Below the pieces are notes generated by a model. It was not told where the DNA came from. It was given only the letters and a program-made list of their open reading frames with translations, and did not search any database. The translations under genes and the position numbers were made by a program. A stretch of 64,000 nt of DNA from the NCBI RefSeq assembly GCF_022539405.1, contig NZ_CP054394.1, forward strand, positions 1,304,501 through 1,368,500. The letters are read 5' to 3'. Each line of letters starts with the position of its first letter. Within the stretch, counting starts at the first letter, position 1. Positions 54,957 to 64,000 of the stretch are shown one piece after another. Source of the DNA: Natranaerofaba carboxydovora (GTDB lineage: Bacteria; Bacillota; Natranaerobiia; Natranaerobiales; Natranaerofabaceae).

Positions 54957-55534
54957 TCTTTACCACCTCTGCGTGTGTCGAATGTGTCCCTTTTTAGGGA
55001 ATGTTATGTTACTGCCTTTCCTCCTGCAAGAGTTACCCTGCTTCATCGGTACTACGCAGTAATCCGATTCCCTGCCAGTCATTTGGCTTTCTCACTTTGT
55101 TATCGCTTGTACACCATACTCCTTTCGGAGAACTAGCAGGGCCTCCCGGGTTGCCGTGTTATATTAATGTCCAACGTGCCAAGGTCTCCGACCCCGGAGA
55201 AGCCAAAGCGGTCTCACCATTTCGTCCACTTTGGTATTGCCTTCTGCCCGCTTAACAGCATCGGCCTTCTCATTGTTTATTTCAGGGCTCAATCCCTTCA
55301 GCTTTCGCTTTTGGCCCGTTGTCTCGCTATCCTACGCTTAAGCTTAGCTGTTACCAGTTAAGCTCCAAGGACTTGCTACTGGTTGCTGGTTAGGCATTAC
55401 CAGATGGGGTTCACACCCACTATATATTCACGGCCTAGCCCGGCCGCACTAAGCGTCAAACAGTACCCACCTAGATTTTCTTCATACAATATGCCATAAT
55501 CTTCCCCAAATAACCACGAAGGGGATGATTTTTT

Positions 55535-55843
55535 ATGGCAAAAACAAATGAACAGTTAAGAGCTGAGTGGAAAGAGAGAGTCTCAGCATTTCGGGCCAGC
55601 GGCCAAACAGCAAAAGATTGGGCCAAGGCTAATGGTGTTAAACTCAATCGATTACGCTACTGGTGTAGAAAATACAAAGAAGATGCTCCTTCCAAAGAAA
55701 CTAAATGGTCACCAGTAGAAGTAGACTATTCAGATGAAAGTAATATTACAGTAAAAGTAGGTAAAGCCTCAATAGAAGTAAAACCTGGCTATGATAAAAG
55801 TCTTTTAAAAGACTTAGTTAATACATTGTCTGGACTATGTTAA
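55535..55843 (+). CDS. IS66 family accessory protein TnpA (Orf1)
   Basis: 102 residues. Helix-turn-helix-like EWKERVSAFRASGQTAKDWA followed by KLNRLRYWCRKYK, typical of the IS66 first ORF. It overlaps the next ORF by 7 bases. Its exact role in transposition is not known. Confidence 0.88.
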   Translation: MAKTNEQLRAEWKERVSAFRASGQTAKDWAKANGVKLNRLRYWCRKYKEDAPSKETKWSPVEVDYSDESNITVKVGKASIEVKPGYDKSLLKDLVNTLSGLC

Positions 55844-56193
55844 ATGAAGCTACCATAGAACGAGTTTACCTGGCAAGGGGCAAAACGGATCTTAGAAAAT
55901 CAATTGATGGCTTAGCAGTAATTGTAAAAGAATCCTTTGATTTAGATCCCTTCTCTCCCTGCCTTTTTGTCTTTTGCAACAGGAAAAAAGATAAATTAAA
56001 AATACTCCACTGGTCAAACAACGGTTTTTGGCTATATTATAAGCGTTTAGAAGAAGGCAAGTTTAAATGGCCAGATGAAGGTTCTCCTGTTCCTATGAAA
56101 ATAACCTACCGCCAGCTACGCTGGCTGTTGGATGGCCTCTCCCTTGATCAGGGTGATGCCCATAAAGAAGTAAAGGCAAGAACAATATTATAA
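55837..56193 (+). CDS. IS66 family accessory protein TnpB (Orf2)
   Basis: 118 residues with the family block IERVYLARGKTDLRKSIDGL, VFCNRKKDKLKILHWSNNGF and WLYYKRLEEGKFKWP. Essential for IS66 transposition by unknown means. Complete. Confidence 0.92.
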   Translation: MLNEATIERVYLARGKTDLRKSIDGLAVIVKESFDLDPFSPCLFVFCNRKKDKLKILHWSNNGFWLYYKRLEEGKFKWPDEGSPVPMKITYRQLRWLLDGLSLDQGDAHKEVKARTIL

Positions 56194-56205
56194 ATTTTTT
56201 TCTCC

Positions 56206-56233
56206 AAAAAGCCCTGATATTAAAGGGCTTTTT
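56206..56233 (+). terminator. Terminator-like hairpin between IS66 orf2 and transposase
   Basis: AAAAAGCCC and GGGCTTTTT form a 9-bp stem with a T-run, 26 bases before the transposase start. It would keep transposase expression low. Confidence 0.75.
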
Positions 56234-56258
56234 ACCATTTAAGTAGAATTAATTAAAT

Positions 56259-57815
56259 ATGGAAAATAAATCAGAAACCATTAACCAATTAAAAAATAGA
56301 TGTGACCAACTGGAACGCCAAAATGCTGATTTAAAAGAACAAAACGACTGGCTAAAGGAACAGTTTCGTCTTAAGCAAAAAAAGCAGTTTGGAAGTTCTA
56401 GTGAAGCCACCCCTCCAGATCAGCTGCAGTTCTTTAACGAAGCTGAAAAAGAATCTGATTCTAATTCTAAAGAACCCGAACTGGAGGAAATTACATACAA
56501 GCGCCGTAAAAGTAAAGGGCACCGTGAAGACCAGCTTGACGGTTTGCCTGAAGAGACTATCGAGCACCGCCTTTCCCCCGAGGAGCAGGTGTGTTCCTGC
56601 TGTGGTGACGAGCTTCATGAAATGAGTACAGAAGAGAGAAAAGAACTAAAGATCATTCCTGCTAAGGCAAGCGTAGTTAAACATGTACGCTATGTTTATG
56701 CTTGTCGCCGCTGTGATAAGGAAGGCACTGAGAACTCCATAATTACAGCTTCCATGCCTAACCCGGTTTTACCCGGCAGTGTAGCATCCTCTTCTGCCGT
56801 AGCTCATATCATGAACCAAAAATACGTAGATGCTCTGCCCCTTTATCGTCAGGAACAACAGTTATCTCGTTTGGGTATAAAACTGTCAAGACAGACTATG
56901 GCTAACTGGATGATAGAATGCTCAAATCGCTGGCTCACTCCTTTATACAATAGATTACATGAACTATTAGTTGAAAAAGACATTTTGCATGCTGATGAGA
57001 GCAATCTTCAGGTACTTCGTGAAGATGGTAGGTCTGCAAAGAATAAATCATTTCTTTGGCTTTACCGTACCGGACGAGAAGATGAACCAATAATACTTTA
57101 TGACTACAGAACCACCAGGGCAAGTAAGCACCCCCGAAAGTTCTTGGCTGATTTTGAAGGATTCTTACAGGTTGATGGCTACTCAGGGTACAATGATTTA
57201 TCTGATATCAGCCTTGTTGGGTGTTTAGCTCACGCTAGGCGTAAATTTGATGAAGCATTAAAAGCGCTCCCAAAAGACCAACAAAATGCTCAAGTAAGTG
57301 CTAAGAAAGGACTGGAGTTTTGCAACCAACTCTTTGCCATAGAACATGACCTTCGGGATAAAACGCCCGAAGAGCGTCACAAAATTCGGCACGAGCGTAG
57401 TTTGCCGGTATTAGAAGAGTTCTACGCATGGCTTAAAGAACAAAAACCTAAAGTTCTTCCTAAAAGTGCCTTTGGTAAGGCTATCAACTACTGTTTAAAT
57501 CAGTGGCCTAAACTTGTGAAGTTTTTAGAAGATGGTCGCTTAGAGTTAGATAACAACAGAGCTGAGCGTTCCATCAAGCCTTTTGTAGTGGGTCGAAAAA
57601 ACTGGTTGTTTGCCAATACTCCTAAGGGTGCTAAGGCCAGTGCTACAATTTACAGTATTGTAGAAACAGCCAAAGAAAACGGTTTGAAACCATTTGAATA
57701 CCTCAAATTCCTGTTTGAAAACCTTCCTAATATTGATCTTCAAGACCAAGAAGCTATTGATGAGTTACTACCATGGTCTGATGCTATCCCTTCAGAGTGT
57801 AAAATCCAAAAGTAA
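56259..57815 (+). CDS. IS66 family transposase TnpC
   Basis: 518 residues: leucine-zipper-like N terminus, the zinc-finger-like CSCCGDELHEM, a DDE core with ILHADESNLQVL, FLQVDGYSGYNDLS, VGCLAHARRKF and LDNNRAERSIKPFVVGRKNW, ending in the IS66 C-terminal tail (NLPNIDLQDQEAIDELLPW). Catalytic residues appear complete, so the element may still be active. No clear ribosome site precedes its ATG and a hairpin terminator lies just upstream, suggesting tight limitation. Confidence 0.93.
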   Translation: MENKSETINQLKNRCDQLERQNADLKEQNDWLKEQFRLKQKKQFGSSSEATPPDQLQFFNEAEKESDSNSKEPELEEITYKRRKSKGHREDQLDGLPEETIEHRLSPEEQVCSCCGDELHEMSTEERKELKIIPAKASVVKHVRYVYACRRCDKEGTENSIITASMPNPVLPGSVASSSAVAHIMNQKYVDALPLYRQEQQLSRLGIKLSRQTMANWMIECSNRWLTPLYNRLHELLVEKDILHADESNLQVLREDGRSAKNKSFLWLYRTGREDEPIILYDYRTTRASKHPRKFLADFEGFLQVDGYSGYNDLSDISLVGCLAHARRKFDEALKALPKDQQNAQVSAKKGLEFCNQLFAIEHDLRDKTPEERHKIRHERSLPVLEEFYAWLKEQKPKVLPKSAFGKAINYCLNQWPKLVKFLEDGRLELDNNRAERSIKPFVVGRKNWLFANTPKGAKASATIYSIVETAKENGLKPFEYLKFLFENLPNIDLQDQEAIDELLPWSDAIPSECKIQK

Positions 57816-57850
57816 TCTTTATTTCAAGGTGGGCGCTATTTGACGCTCAC

Positions 57851-57945
57851 AAAAAGACCATGGTAAGAGATTTACCCGAGCCCTGGGTATGCCAGATAAC
57901 ACCTGAACGTTCTTTGTTGTCTTTTCCCGTCCTGAGTCTGTGGAT
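57851..57945. repeat. 95-bp direct repeat of hsdR, right copy
   Basis: Identical to 53370-53464; begins immediately after the last base of the IS66 right inverted repeat and continues without break into the hsdR N-terminal part. Confidence 0.95.
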
Positions 57946-58857
57946 AGATTTATGAACAGCTCTATATTGCTGGTAACGACCGACTATTTTGATGGTTTTA
58001 CCGGCTTCTTGCTTGTACACGGTAAAATGACGCATGATATCTAGTAGGGTTTCTGGTGGTAGCATGCCTTGTATTAGCTTTTCCTGAGAGCGTATTTCAC
58101 CTATAGGTGGAGTGAAGTTTTGATACTCTGGAGGATAAATATCCTTCCACTCAAGATAATGTTCATAGGAAGAAGTGACTGTGCCAAAACTTGCTTCATC
58201 TCCGTAGGTTGCTATCATAAGCTGATTGAAGTGAAAGAGTCGTTCTTCTCCTTCTTTTTCTGAAACTCCCTCTACATCTTGTCTTTGATTGCTGTATCTA
58301 AGCAGCTGTCTAATTCCTTCTTCTAGAGGATTAGATTGATAGCTACTGGTGTATTTACATTCTATAACTACCAGGGGGATTCCGTTGACAAATAAGACAA
58401 TGTCAGGGATGATATAATTTTTCTGAGTACCAGGGGTATCCACTCGGAATTGGTTAATAGCAAGGAAATGATTATTATCTATATTATCAAAATCAATAAG
58501 TTTAACCACAGGGTCTTCTTCTCCTGTGACATTATTAATATCGGCATTTGTATTTTCTGTTAGGATTTTAAAAACAGCTTCATTAGCTTCTACTAGTGAT
58601 TTAAATGGATGATCGGACAATTCTGTTAAGATATCATCTGCCTGGGAATCTGTAAGCCATGTTGTACCATCTTGTAGTTTGTTGATTTTTTTAATTTGAT
58701 CTTTGAAGACTTCTTTTAGTACAACTTCTTTGAAATTACTGCGTAGGCTAACAGATGGATCTTGTGGTATTTCTGTTTGAGGTTGTCTTATGACTTTCCA
58801 ACCCAGTTGTTCTAGCTGGGTTAGAAAGGGGTTTTCAACATAATTATATTCACTCAC
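57851..58857 (-). pseudogene. hsdR: Type I restriction enzyme HsdR, N-terminal fragment
   Basis: 336 codons before the frame runs into the IS66 end and stops. Contains the endonuclease domain (IIPDIVLFVNGIPLVVIECK: the D...E-x-K nuclease motif) and reaches the helicase Walker A, GVIWHTQGSGKSLTMVFL. Its continuation is the fragment at 51119-53464. A truncated protein with nuclease domain but no motor might still be made, yet should not restrict DNA. Confidence 0.9.
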
Positions 58858-58870
58858 GTAAATATCCCCC

Positions 58871-60112
58871 TTAGACCTTGACTCTTACTTTACCTGTGAG
58901 CAGGTCTTGCATGAGACCTTGTTTGAGTTTTTTGAGTTTATTTAAGTACTTAATCTCATTTTGAATTGTTTTATCTTCTAAATCTAGTACTTTTATAGAA
59001 AGTGATTGTTCTAAATTATTCTGAGGCATTGGAATTTTTAATCTACTGAATTTATCTTTATTAACAATAGGTACAGCCTGTAACCCTGCTTCAACATTAA
59101 GTTGTTTTTTTAAATAATATTGTATTAGATAATATAATAATTTATATATGGTTGTATCATGTGGAATAAGGGTATTTATTTGTTGATTGGTAGCACATGG
59201 TTCAGAAGTTATAGCTATTTTACCTATAGTTGAGCCAATACACGTTACACATATTGATTTTTCTGGGACAACTCGTGTCTGTTTAAGTCCTAAAGTAGTA
59301 AGTGTTTTATCAGTACTATTAACAAAAATAGTGTTCTCATTTATATCATAAGGAGAAATAAACAAATAATCACCTTTGTAATATTCAGGGTTATCAGTTG
59401 AAGGAGTATTTCCAGTGATAATCTCACCGTGTTCATTTAAAGAAGTTAATTTCCAATTCTTCGGAATCATCCCTAGTTCAGTTTCTTTATACAAATGAGG
59501 TGCTTCTTCATAACTTGGACGAAGATTTCCGTTTTCATCAATTCCTCTGGTAAATAGGTTCTGCATCATCCCTTCTTTAACTTTTTTGTACTTTTCTATA
59601 AATTGTTCTGTTTTTTCAATGATGTTGTCAACTGTGGTAAGAATTTCAGCGATTTTTTGTTGTTCAATTAATTTTGGAGTAAAGATTTTTAGATTTCCAA
59701 CTAGTGTTGTATTTAAGTTAACTTGCGTACCTTGTTGCCCATATGATTTTAATTTTTCTTCTGAAAATTGTAGGGAATAATAAAGATAGTTCTTATCTAC
59801 ACCATTTAAATCATAAAATTTTACAAAGCCGTCATGAATACATGCAGGAATGTCAGCTATAACTGGCTTGCCAACAGTACCACATATTGACATAATAAGT
59901 TGACCTTTCTCTACTTTTACACTGTTCTTTTCACCTAATTTAGAAACATAATCTTCTGTTTTTCTTAAGTATTTGTTTGAACGTGTTACATCTATAATTC
60001 TTACCCAACCAACATTTCCCCCGAAATACTTAGGGTCAGAAATAGGTCTTGGAGATGCCCCCCTGCAAACATTACATAATTCTTGTAATTTCCTATTTTC
60101 TTTAGTCTTCAT
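58871..60112 (-). CDS. hsdS: Type I restriction-modification specificity subunit
   Basis: 413 residues in the usual two-fold layout: target-recognition domain 1 ([20 protein letters not shown] ...), a helical spacer with [20 protein letters not shown], domain 2 ([20 protein letters not shown] ...), and a final helix [20 protein letters not shown] matching the central one. It binds the bipartite target and the HsdM subunits. It overlaps hsdM by 4 bases and precedes the hsdR N-terminal piece by 13 bases. Confidence 0.92.
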   Translation of the reverse strand: MKTKENRKLQELCNVCRGASPRPISDPKYFGGNVGWVRIIDVTRSNKYLRKTEDYVSKLGEKNSVKVEKGQLIMSICGTVGKPVIADIPACIHDGFVKFYDLNGVDKNYLYYSLQFSEEKLKSYGQQGTQVNLNTTLVGNLKIFTPKLIEQQKIAEILTTVDNIIEKTEQFIEKYKKVKEGMMQNLFTRGIDENGNLRPSYEEAPHLYKETELGMIPKNWKLTSLNEHGEIITGNTPSTDNPEYYKGDYLFISPYDINENTIFVNSTDKTLTTLGLKQTRVVPEKSICVTCIGSTIGKIAITSEPCATNQQINTLIPHDTTIYKLLYYLIQYYLKKQLNVEAGLQAVPIVNKDKFSRLKIPMPQNNLEQSLSIKVLDLEDKTIQNEIKYLNKLKKLKQGLMQDLLTGKVRVKV

Positions 60113-62673
60113 TTAATATACCCCAATTCCTTCATGAAATTTTCTAATTTATCTGCTTCAGCATCACGCTCACGTTCAATGTCTCTAATAGTAACTTTAT
60201 ATTTATCCCAAAGTTTCTCAATGTATGAAATTATCTCTAACAGGTGATTTTTAATGTAACGATTTAACTCAGCTTCTAAAACTACATAAAACTTCTTCAT
60301 TATTAGTTTCTTTGCTTCATCATCCGTAATCTTTTCACGGGCTTTATCAGCCAATTCTTCTTTTTGTTTCTCAATTGATTTCAATTCTGCTCTTAAGTCT
60401 TTCATTTCATTTTCTAATTTTTGGTGTTCTTCTAATTTTGTATCTATAGAAGATATTTCACTTTGGTAATCATCTATTTTATTTTTGATTTTTTTAATTT
60501 TATTTTCTAATTCTTCTTTGCTGTAGTCAGTGTTTACAGTGCCTGCTTTTTTAACCTCTTTTAATGTATCTTCCAAAGGCTTTAATTCATTTTTCTTTAA
60601 AGTTTTTATCTCGTTATTTAAGTTTTTCTTTTTTTCTTTTAATTCATTTACTAGCACTTTAGGTAAGATTCCTGGGAGTTCTTCCTCTTCAATATCTTCT
60701 ATTTCTTTAGTTTCAGCTTCGGCAAACATTCCCTCAAGTACTTGAAGTCTATCTTCGTTTTTCCTTTGCCTCTTAATCACTTCAGGAAATTGGCTATCTA
60801 TTAATTCTTCATCAGGGATTAATGATGGTGTCCATCCTGAAGCCGCAATAGACTTTAGATCAGCTTTTAGCTGTTCCCAGAAGTTCACGAAGGCTCCTTC
60901 AACTTCATGTAAGCTAAGCATATTATATTCAGAAAAAGTATTTACAAACGAGTCCATAAAATCTTGTCTTATACAAAATACATCCTTGTTTTTAGGCAAA
61001 GCTTCCAGCCTATTTTGGTTTTCCTTCCACCAGTTATTAAGCTCATTTAAAATTTCTTCTTCTTTTTCTCTCACTCCATTATCATTTTCTATAAAAGTTT
61101 TTATTTCTTCTTTTTCCTTTAACTCAGAAGAAAACTCAAAGTAATCTCCATTTTTTTCTCCAAACAGCTTGTATATATCAAGACCATGAGCACTAAGCAT
61201 ATCTTTTTTTTCATCTACTTCTTTTTTTGGCACTCCACCAACAATATGAGCTCTTACATCATGAGGCTCTGGTTCAGGAGTGTTGTCTACATATCTTCTA
61301 ATATTAAGGTTAAAATCATTTTCTTTTAATTCATCTATGGAAACAAGCTGTGAATACTTATTTATTTCTAGCTTTTGTTTATAAACGTGAGTTATTTTTT
61401 CTATATCTTCAGGTCTTAGGTGATTTTGATTTCTTCCTTCCTTGTATTCTCTGTCGGCATTTATAAAAAGAACTTTGTCTCTATCTCTAGTGCCGTTTTT
61501 GTTGATTACAAGGATACATGCAGGTATACCAGTGCCATAAAAAAGATTTTCAGGCAGGCCGATCACTGCTTCTAAAATACCATCTTTAATGATACCTTCA
61601 CGGATATCTTTTTCTTTTCCACCTCTAAATAAAACCCCGTGGGGCATTATAGTGGCCATTTTCCCGTCTTCTTTAAGGGAAGCTATCATGTGCTGAACAA
61701 ACATTAAATCGCCTTTTTTGCCAGATTCCGGGCAAAAACCATACTTGAACCTTTCTTTAAATTTCATACCCTGTTTGTTGTAGTTCTGTGAAAAAGGTGG
61801 ATTTGTAACGATTCTATCAAAGCGTTTTAATTCACCGTCTTTTTCAAGATGTAAGGGGTCTTTAATAGAATCCCCGTTATAAATATCGGCTGACATAATA
61901 TCGTGTAGAATCATGTTCATCTTACACATGGCCCAGGTGCTTCCTGCAAGTTCCTGACCATAAAAACCCATATCTCTGGTATCTCCACCTGATTCTTCTA
62001 CATATTCTTTCGCCTGGATAAGCATACCACCACTACCAACACATGGGTCATAAACGGTCATACCCTGTTTGGGTTCCACTATATTTACAACTAAACGCAC
62101 TACCTCTGGAGGTGTGAAAAACTCTCCGCCTTTTTTGCCGGCACTATCGGCAAAGTATTTGATTAAGTATTCATAAGCAGCACCCATTAAATCGGGAAAC
62201 TCAAAGTCTTCATCTTTCATGGGTATGTTATCGAAATGCTGTATAAATTCTACTAATGTTGCATCATCTAAAGAGCTTTGTCCAACTCTTCTGTTAAAGT
62301 TTATACCCTTTAAAACATCTTCAAGGGTGTTAGGGTTATTATCCTCAAGAGTACCTAATGCCTTGTTGAGACTATCACCTACATCTTTTTTTAAGTGTCT
62401 GATGTTTTCCCAACGGGCTTCTTCTGGGACGAAGAAACTATAATGATGGGGGTTATTAAGCTGTTTTTGTATCAACTCTTCTTTTATTCCTTTTTCTTCA
62501 TATTTCTTTCTAAGATCTTTTCTTTCTTCTTCAAATTTATCTGAAAGTCGTTTTAAGAAAATCATTCCAAAAACAAACTCTTTATATTCATTGGCTTCCA
62601 TTCTGCCTCGGAGAATGTCACATGCTTGAAGTAATAGTGATTCAAGGCGTGATAAGGTAATTTTTTCGGTCAT
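60109..62673 (-). CDS. hsdM: Type I restriction-modification N6-adenine methyltransferase
   Basis: 854 residues, longer than the common 500-550. The N-terminal helical domain ([20 protein letters not shown]) is followed by the SAM site [12 protein letters not shown] and the catalytic NPPFSQNY (N-P-P-F). From about residue 640 a coiled coil rich in Glu and Lys extends to about 790, then a final helical domain. With HsdS it methylates adenine at the target. Since it and hsdS are intact while hsdR is broken, methylation may persist without restriction. Confidence 0.92.
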   Translation of the reverse strand: MTEKITLSRLESLLLQACDILRGRMEANEYKEFVFGMIFLKRLSDKFEEERKDLRKKYEEKGIKEELIQKQLNNPHHYSFFVPEEARWENIRHLKKDVGDSLNKALGTLEDNNPNTLEDVLKGINFNRRVGQSSLDDATLVEFIQHFDNIPMKDEDFEFPDLMGAAYEYLIKYFADSAGKKGGEFFTPPEVVRLVVNIVEPKQGMTVYDPCVGSGGMLIQAKEYVEESGGDTRDMGFYGQELAGSTWAMCKMNMILHDIMSADIYNGDSIKDPLHLEKDGELKRFDRIVTNPPFSQNYNKQGMKFKERFKYGFCPESGKKGDLMFVQHMIASLKEDGKMATIMPHGVLFRGGKEKDIREGIIKDGILEAVIGLPENLFYGTGIPACILVINKNGTRDRDKVLFINADREYKEGRNQNHLRPEDIEKITHVYKQKLEINKYSQLVSIDELKENDFNLNIRRYVDNTPEPEPHDVRAHIVGGVPKKEVDEKKDMLSAHGLDIYKLFGEKNGDYFEFSSELKEKEEIKTFIENDNGVREKEEEILNELNNWWKENQNRLEALPKNKDVFCIRQDFMDSFVNTFSEYNMLSLHEVEGAFVNFWEQLKADLKSIAASGWTPSLIPDEELIDSQFPEVIKRQRKNEDRLQVLEGMFAEAETKEIEDIEEEELPGILPKVLVNELKEKKKNLNNEIKTLKKNELKPLEDTLKEVKKAGTVNTDYSKEELENKIKKIKNKIDDYQSEISSIDTKLEEHQKLENEMKDLRAELKSIEKQKEELADKAREKITDDEAKKLIMKKFYVVLEAELNRYIKNHLLEIISYIEKLWDKYKVTIRDIERERDAEADKLENFMKELGYIK

Positions 62674-62915
62674 TATTTAATTTCGGCCTCCTTGTTACAA
62701 TATTAATAATACAACAAAATCATTTTACATGTTTTCTAAATGTACTTCGCTTTTGATTAAATATTATCCTTGTCTATCCGTTAAATAAGGTTTTATAAGC
62801 AATCGTAACAATTAAGTGTATATGTTCCTCATAATTCATAAGTGAAAAAACTGTCCTTGCAATATATTTGCGTGGAATAGGATATTAGATAGATATATTT
62901 CAGGTAACCGGGTTT

Positions 62916-63866
62916 TCAAGCAAGATATACATTTTCATTGTGCCATCTTAAAAATTTTTCAGAGGGTTTTTCTTGTTGTTTTTCTGGTAAGGTTTTTAAA
63001 TTTTTTCCATGATAAGCATAATAATTACGACCATTGCCATAGAGGTCTTTTAATTTTCTACTAACTTCGATCTTTAAGTCCTCATTCACCGTAATATATC
63101 CCCGATCAAACAAGGTGTGTAGATCACTTCTTAGGAGTAATCCGTTATTGGGTCTGTGGGGGCCATTTTTGGAATAAGGTTTAATATGAGAGGCTTCAAG
63201 GACAGGTAATGCTTTTTCGCCTGTAACAGCACAGCGACGCTTATATGCTTCAGTTACAATGACTCTAAATGCTCCCTGCCCTAGCCTTGGGGTGACAATT
63301 TGTTCTGTTCCATATCTATTATCTAAGTTATTTGTTTCATAGATATAATTTTCTTGGATATTTAGGTCCAATACTTCTTGTATCTTTTTATATAGTTTTT
63401 CTCCTATCACACTACTTGTATCGTATGTTTTACCTTGAACAATATTTGGACTCCAATCTTCAGGAACTTCAATCCAGTTATTTTCATTAAAGAAAAAAGG
63501 AGAAGCAAGAATTATACACCCTATTACCGGGTCCGGGTCAGCCTGTCTATTAGTTCTTCGATAACTTAGAATGCGTTCTAGCAAACTATAATAATCTGGC
63601 ATTCCATTTTTATCACCAAAGGCTTCCCAAGCTAGTGAAACAGGTAGAAAAGAAAATCTAACAAAAAATCCTCCCCCTACAATATAATTATATGGGCTAT
63701 GTAATTTAAACAAAAAAAGGTCACCTTCATTAAGGGCTTTAAAGCCCTGTTTTCCCCCGGGACGCCAAAAGTTAACCTCATTAGGTTGTTTTTTTGATAG
63801 GTAGTTAAACCAGTTGTAATCTGTTACTCCAACATAGAATTTGATTGGGGCCACCCCCATTTTCAT
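62916..63866 (-). CDS. HNH endonuclease family protein (316 aa)
   Basis: N-terminal recognition-like domain (IKFYVGVTDYNWFNYLSKKQ, FKALNEGDLFLFKL) and a C-terminal HNH nuclease: RRCAVTGEKALPVLEASHIK, NGPHRPNNGLLLRSDLHTLF. The family contains putative restriction endonucleases. It begins the minus-strand defence block; about 240 bases without a gene lie between it and hsdM. The Cys of the zinc knuckle appears only once (CAVTG), so the Zn site may be absent. Confidence 0.88.
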   Translation of the reverse strand: MKMGVAPIKFYVGVTDYNWFNYLSKKQPNEVNFWRPGGKQGFKALNEGDLFLFKLHSPYNYIVGGGFFVRFSFLPVSLAWEAFGDKNGMPDYYSLLERILSYRRTNRQADPDPVIGCIILASPFFFNENNWIEVPEDWSPNIVQGKTYDTSSVIGEKLYKKIQEVLDLNIQENYIYETNNLDNRYGTEQIVTPRLGQGAFRVIVTEAYKRRCAVTGEKALPVLEASHIKPYSKNGPHRPNNGLLLRSDLHTLFDRGYITVNEDLKIEVSRKLKDLYGNGRNYYAYHGKNLKTLPEKQQEKPSEKFLRWHNENVYLA

Positions 63867-64000
63867 GACTTATCCTTTACTTTATTATTTTCGACAATAA
63901 TCAGACTATTACCTGCAAGTATTTTCCATACGTTTTAGGATTAATGCAATAAAATTTTGCTTACAACTTTATAATTACCTTTGCCTAATCTTTTGACCAT

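Larger units (their letters stand above)
53466..55449 (-). mobile_element. Group II intron (1984 bp) inserted in the IS66 left terminus
   Basis: On the minus strand it starts GTGCGGCCGGG (GUGYG-type 5' end) and ends CTACTCGAC (AY-type 3' end), with a maturase gene in domain IV and domain V close to the 3' end. The 5' exon ends TTTGACGCTTA, the IS66 terminus. EBS1 candidate TAAGCG (55254-55249) in domain I is fully complementary to CGCTTA. Domain VI seems unusually long, roughly 110 bases between domain V and the 3' end. Confidence 0.88.
53465..57850 (+). mobile_element. IS66-family insertion sequence, interrupted by a group II intron
   Basis: Without the intron the element is 2402 bp: base 53465 plus 55450-57850. 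Terminal inverted repeats of 24 bp match at 20 positions: left GTAAGCGTCAAACAGTACCC (its first G is 53465, the rest starts at 55450), right, read inward, GTGAGCGTCAAATAGCGCCC. Three IS66 genes are present in the usual order. The usual 8-bp target duplication is absent; instead a 95-bp duplicate of hsdR flanks the element. Confidence 0.9.

Noticed and set aside
53370-57945. The 95-bp repeats as a CRISPR or attachment-site pair
   Set aside because: They are hsdR coding sequence, present only twice, at the ends of the IS/intron composite, with no integrase or spacers.

Overview
The window looks like chromosomal DNA of a low-GC, strictly anaerobic Firmicute. Ferredoxin-linked 2-oxoacid oxidation, TRAP (TAXI) transport, sigma-54 control and strongly acidic exported proteins together suggest a haloalkaliphile of the Natranaerobius type; the organism is an inference, not something I can prove. 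No rRNA, tRNA or CRISPR array was seen.

Layout. 1-2.3 kb: 5' part of an AddB-like PD-(D/E)XK nuclease gene that leaves the window. 2.7-3.9 kb: an SDR reductase and a 50-residue DUF1540 protein. 4-18 kb: a surface/secretion island with a 1603-residue membrane-anchored RHS protein, a 999-residue secreted protein and five proteins carrying a GYF_2 domain, interrupted by a P-type ATPase relic. A short palindrome (TATCACCC-TTTA-GGGTGATA type) sits just upstream of three of the GYF_2 genes and again upstream of two membrane/exported-protein genes at 37.5 and 39.6 kb, which looks like a shared operator or repeat family.

18-34 kb: a metabolic block. A TAXI-TRAP transporter (two binding proteins, permease, DUF1850 protein) lies next to a complete 2-oxoglutarate:ferredoxin oxidoreductase plus succinyl-CoA synthetase operon (korDABC-sucCD). 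A 1258-bp, almost identical direct repeat carries a second copy of one binding protein and flanks the enzyme operon. Each copy has a consensus sigma-54 promoter, and an NtrC-type regulator with a binding-protein-like sensor kinase is encoded just upstream. The simplest reading is substrate sensing, uptake and oxidation of a 2-oxoacid or dicarboxylate to succinate with ATP formation. The permease gene is broken by a -1 shift exactly at an A_AAA_AAG heptamer.

33-40 kb: TauE-type exporter, RCK-gated potassium channel, nucleoside hydrolase, several small or exported proteins, and decayed duplicates of peroxiredoxin and nucleoside hydrolase sequence.

40-64 kb: a defence island on the minus strand: the three-gene pPIWI_RE system (REase, DinG-like Fe-S helicase, PIWI/RNase H protein), McrBC (mcrB frameshifted), type I restriction-modification genes hsdMSR and an HNH nuclease. 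hsdR is interrupted by an IS66-family element whose left tip is itself interrupted by a 1984-bp group II intron; EBS1 of the intron matches the IS terminus. A 95-bp direct repeat of hsdR flanks the composite.
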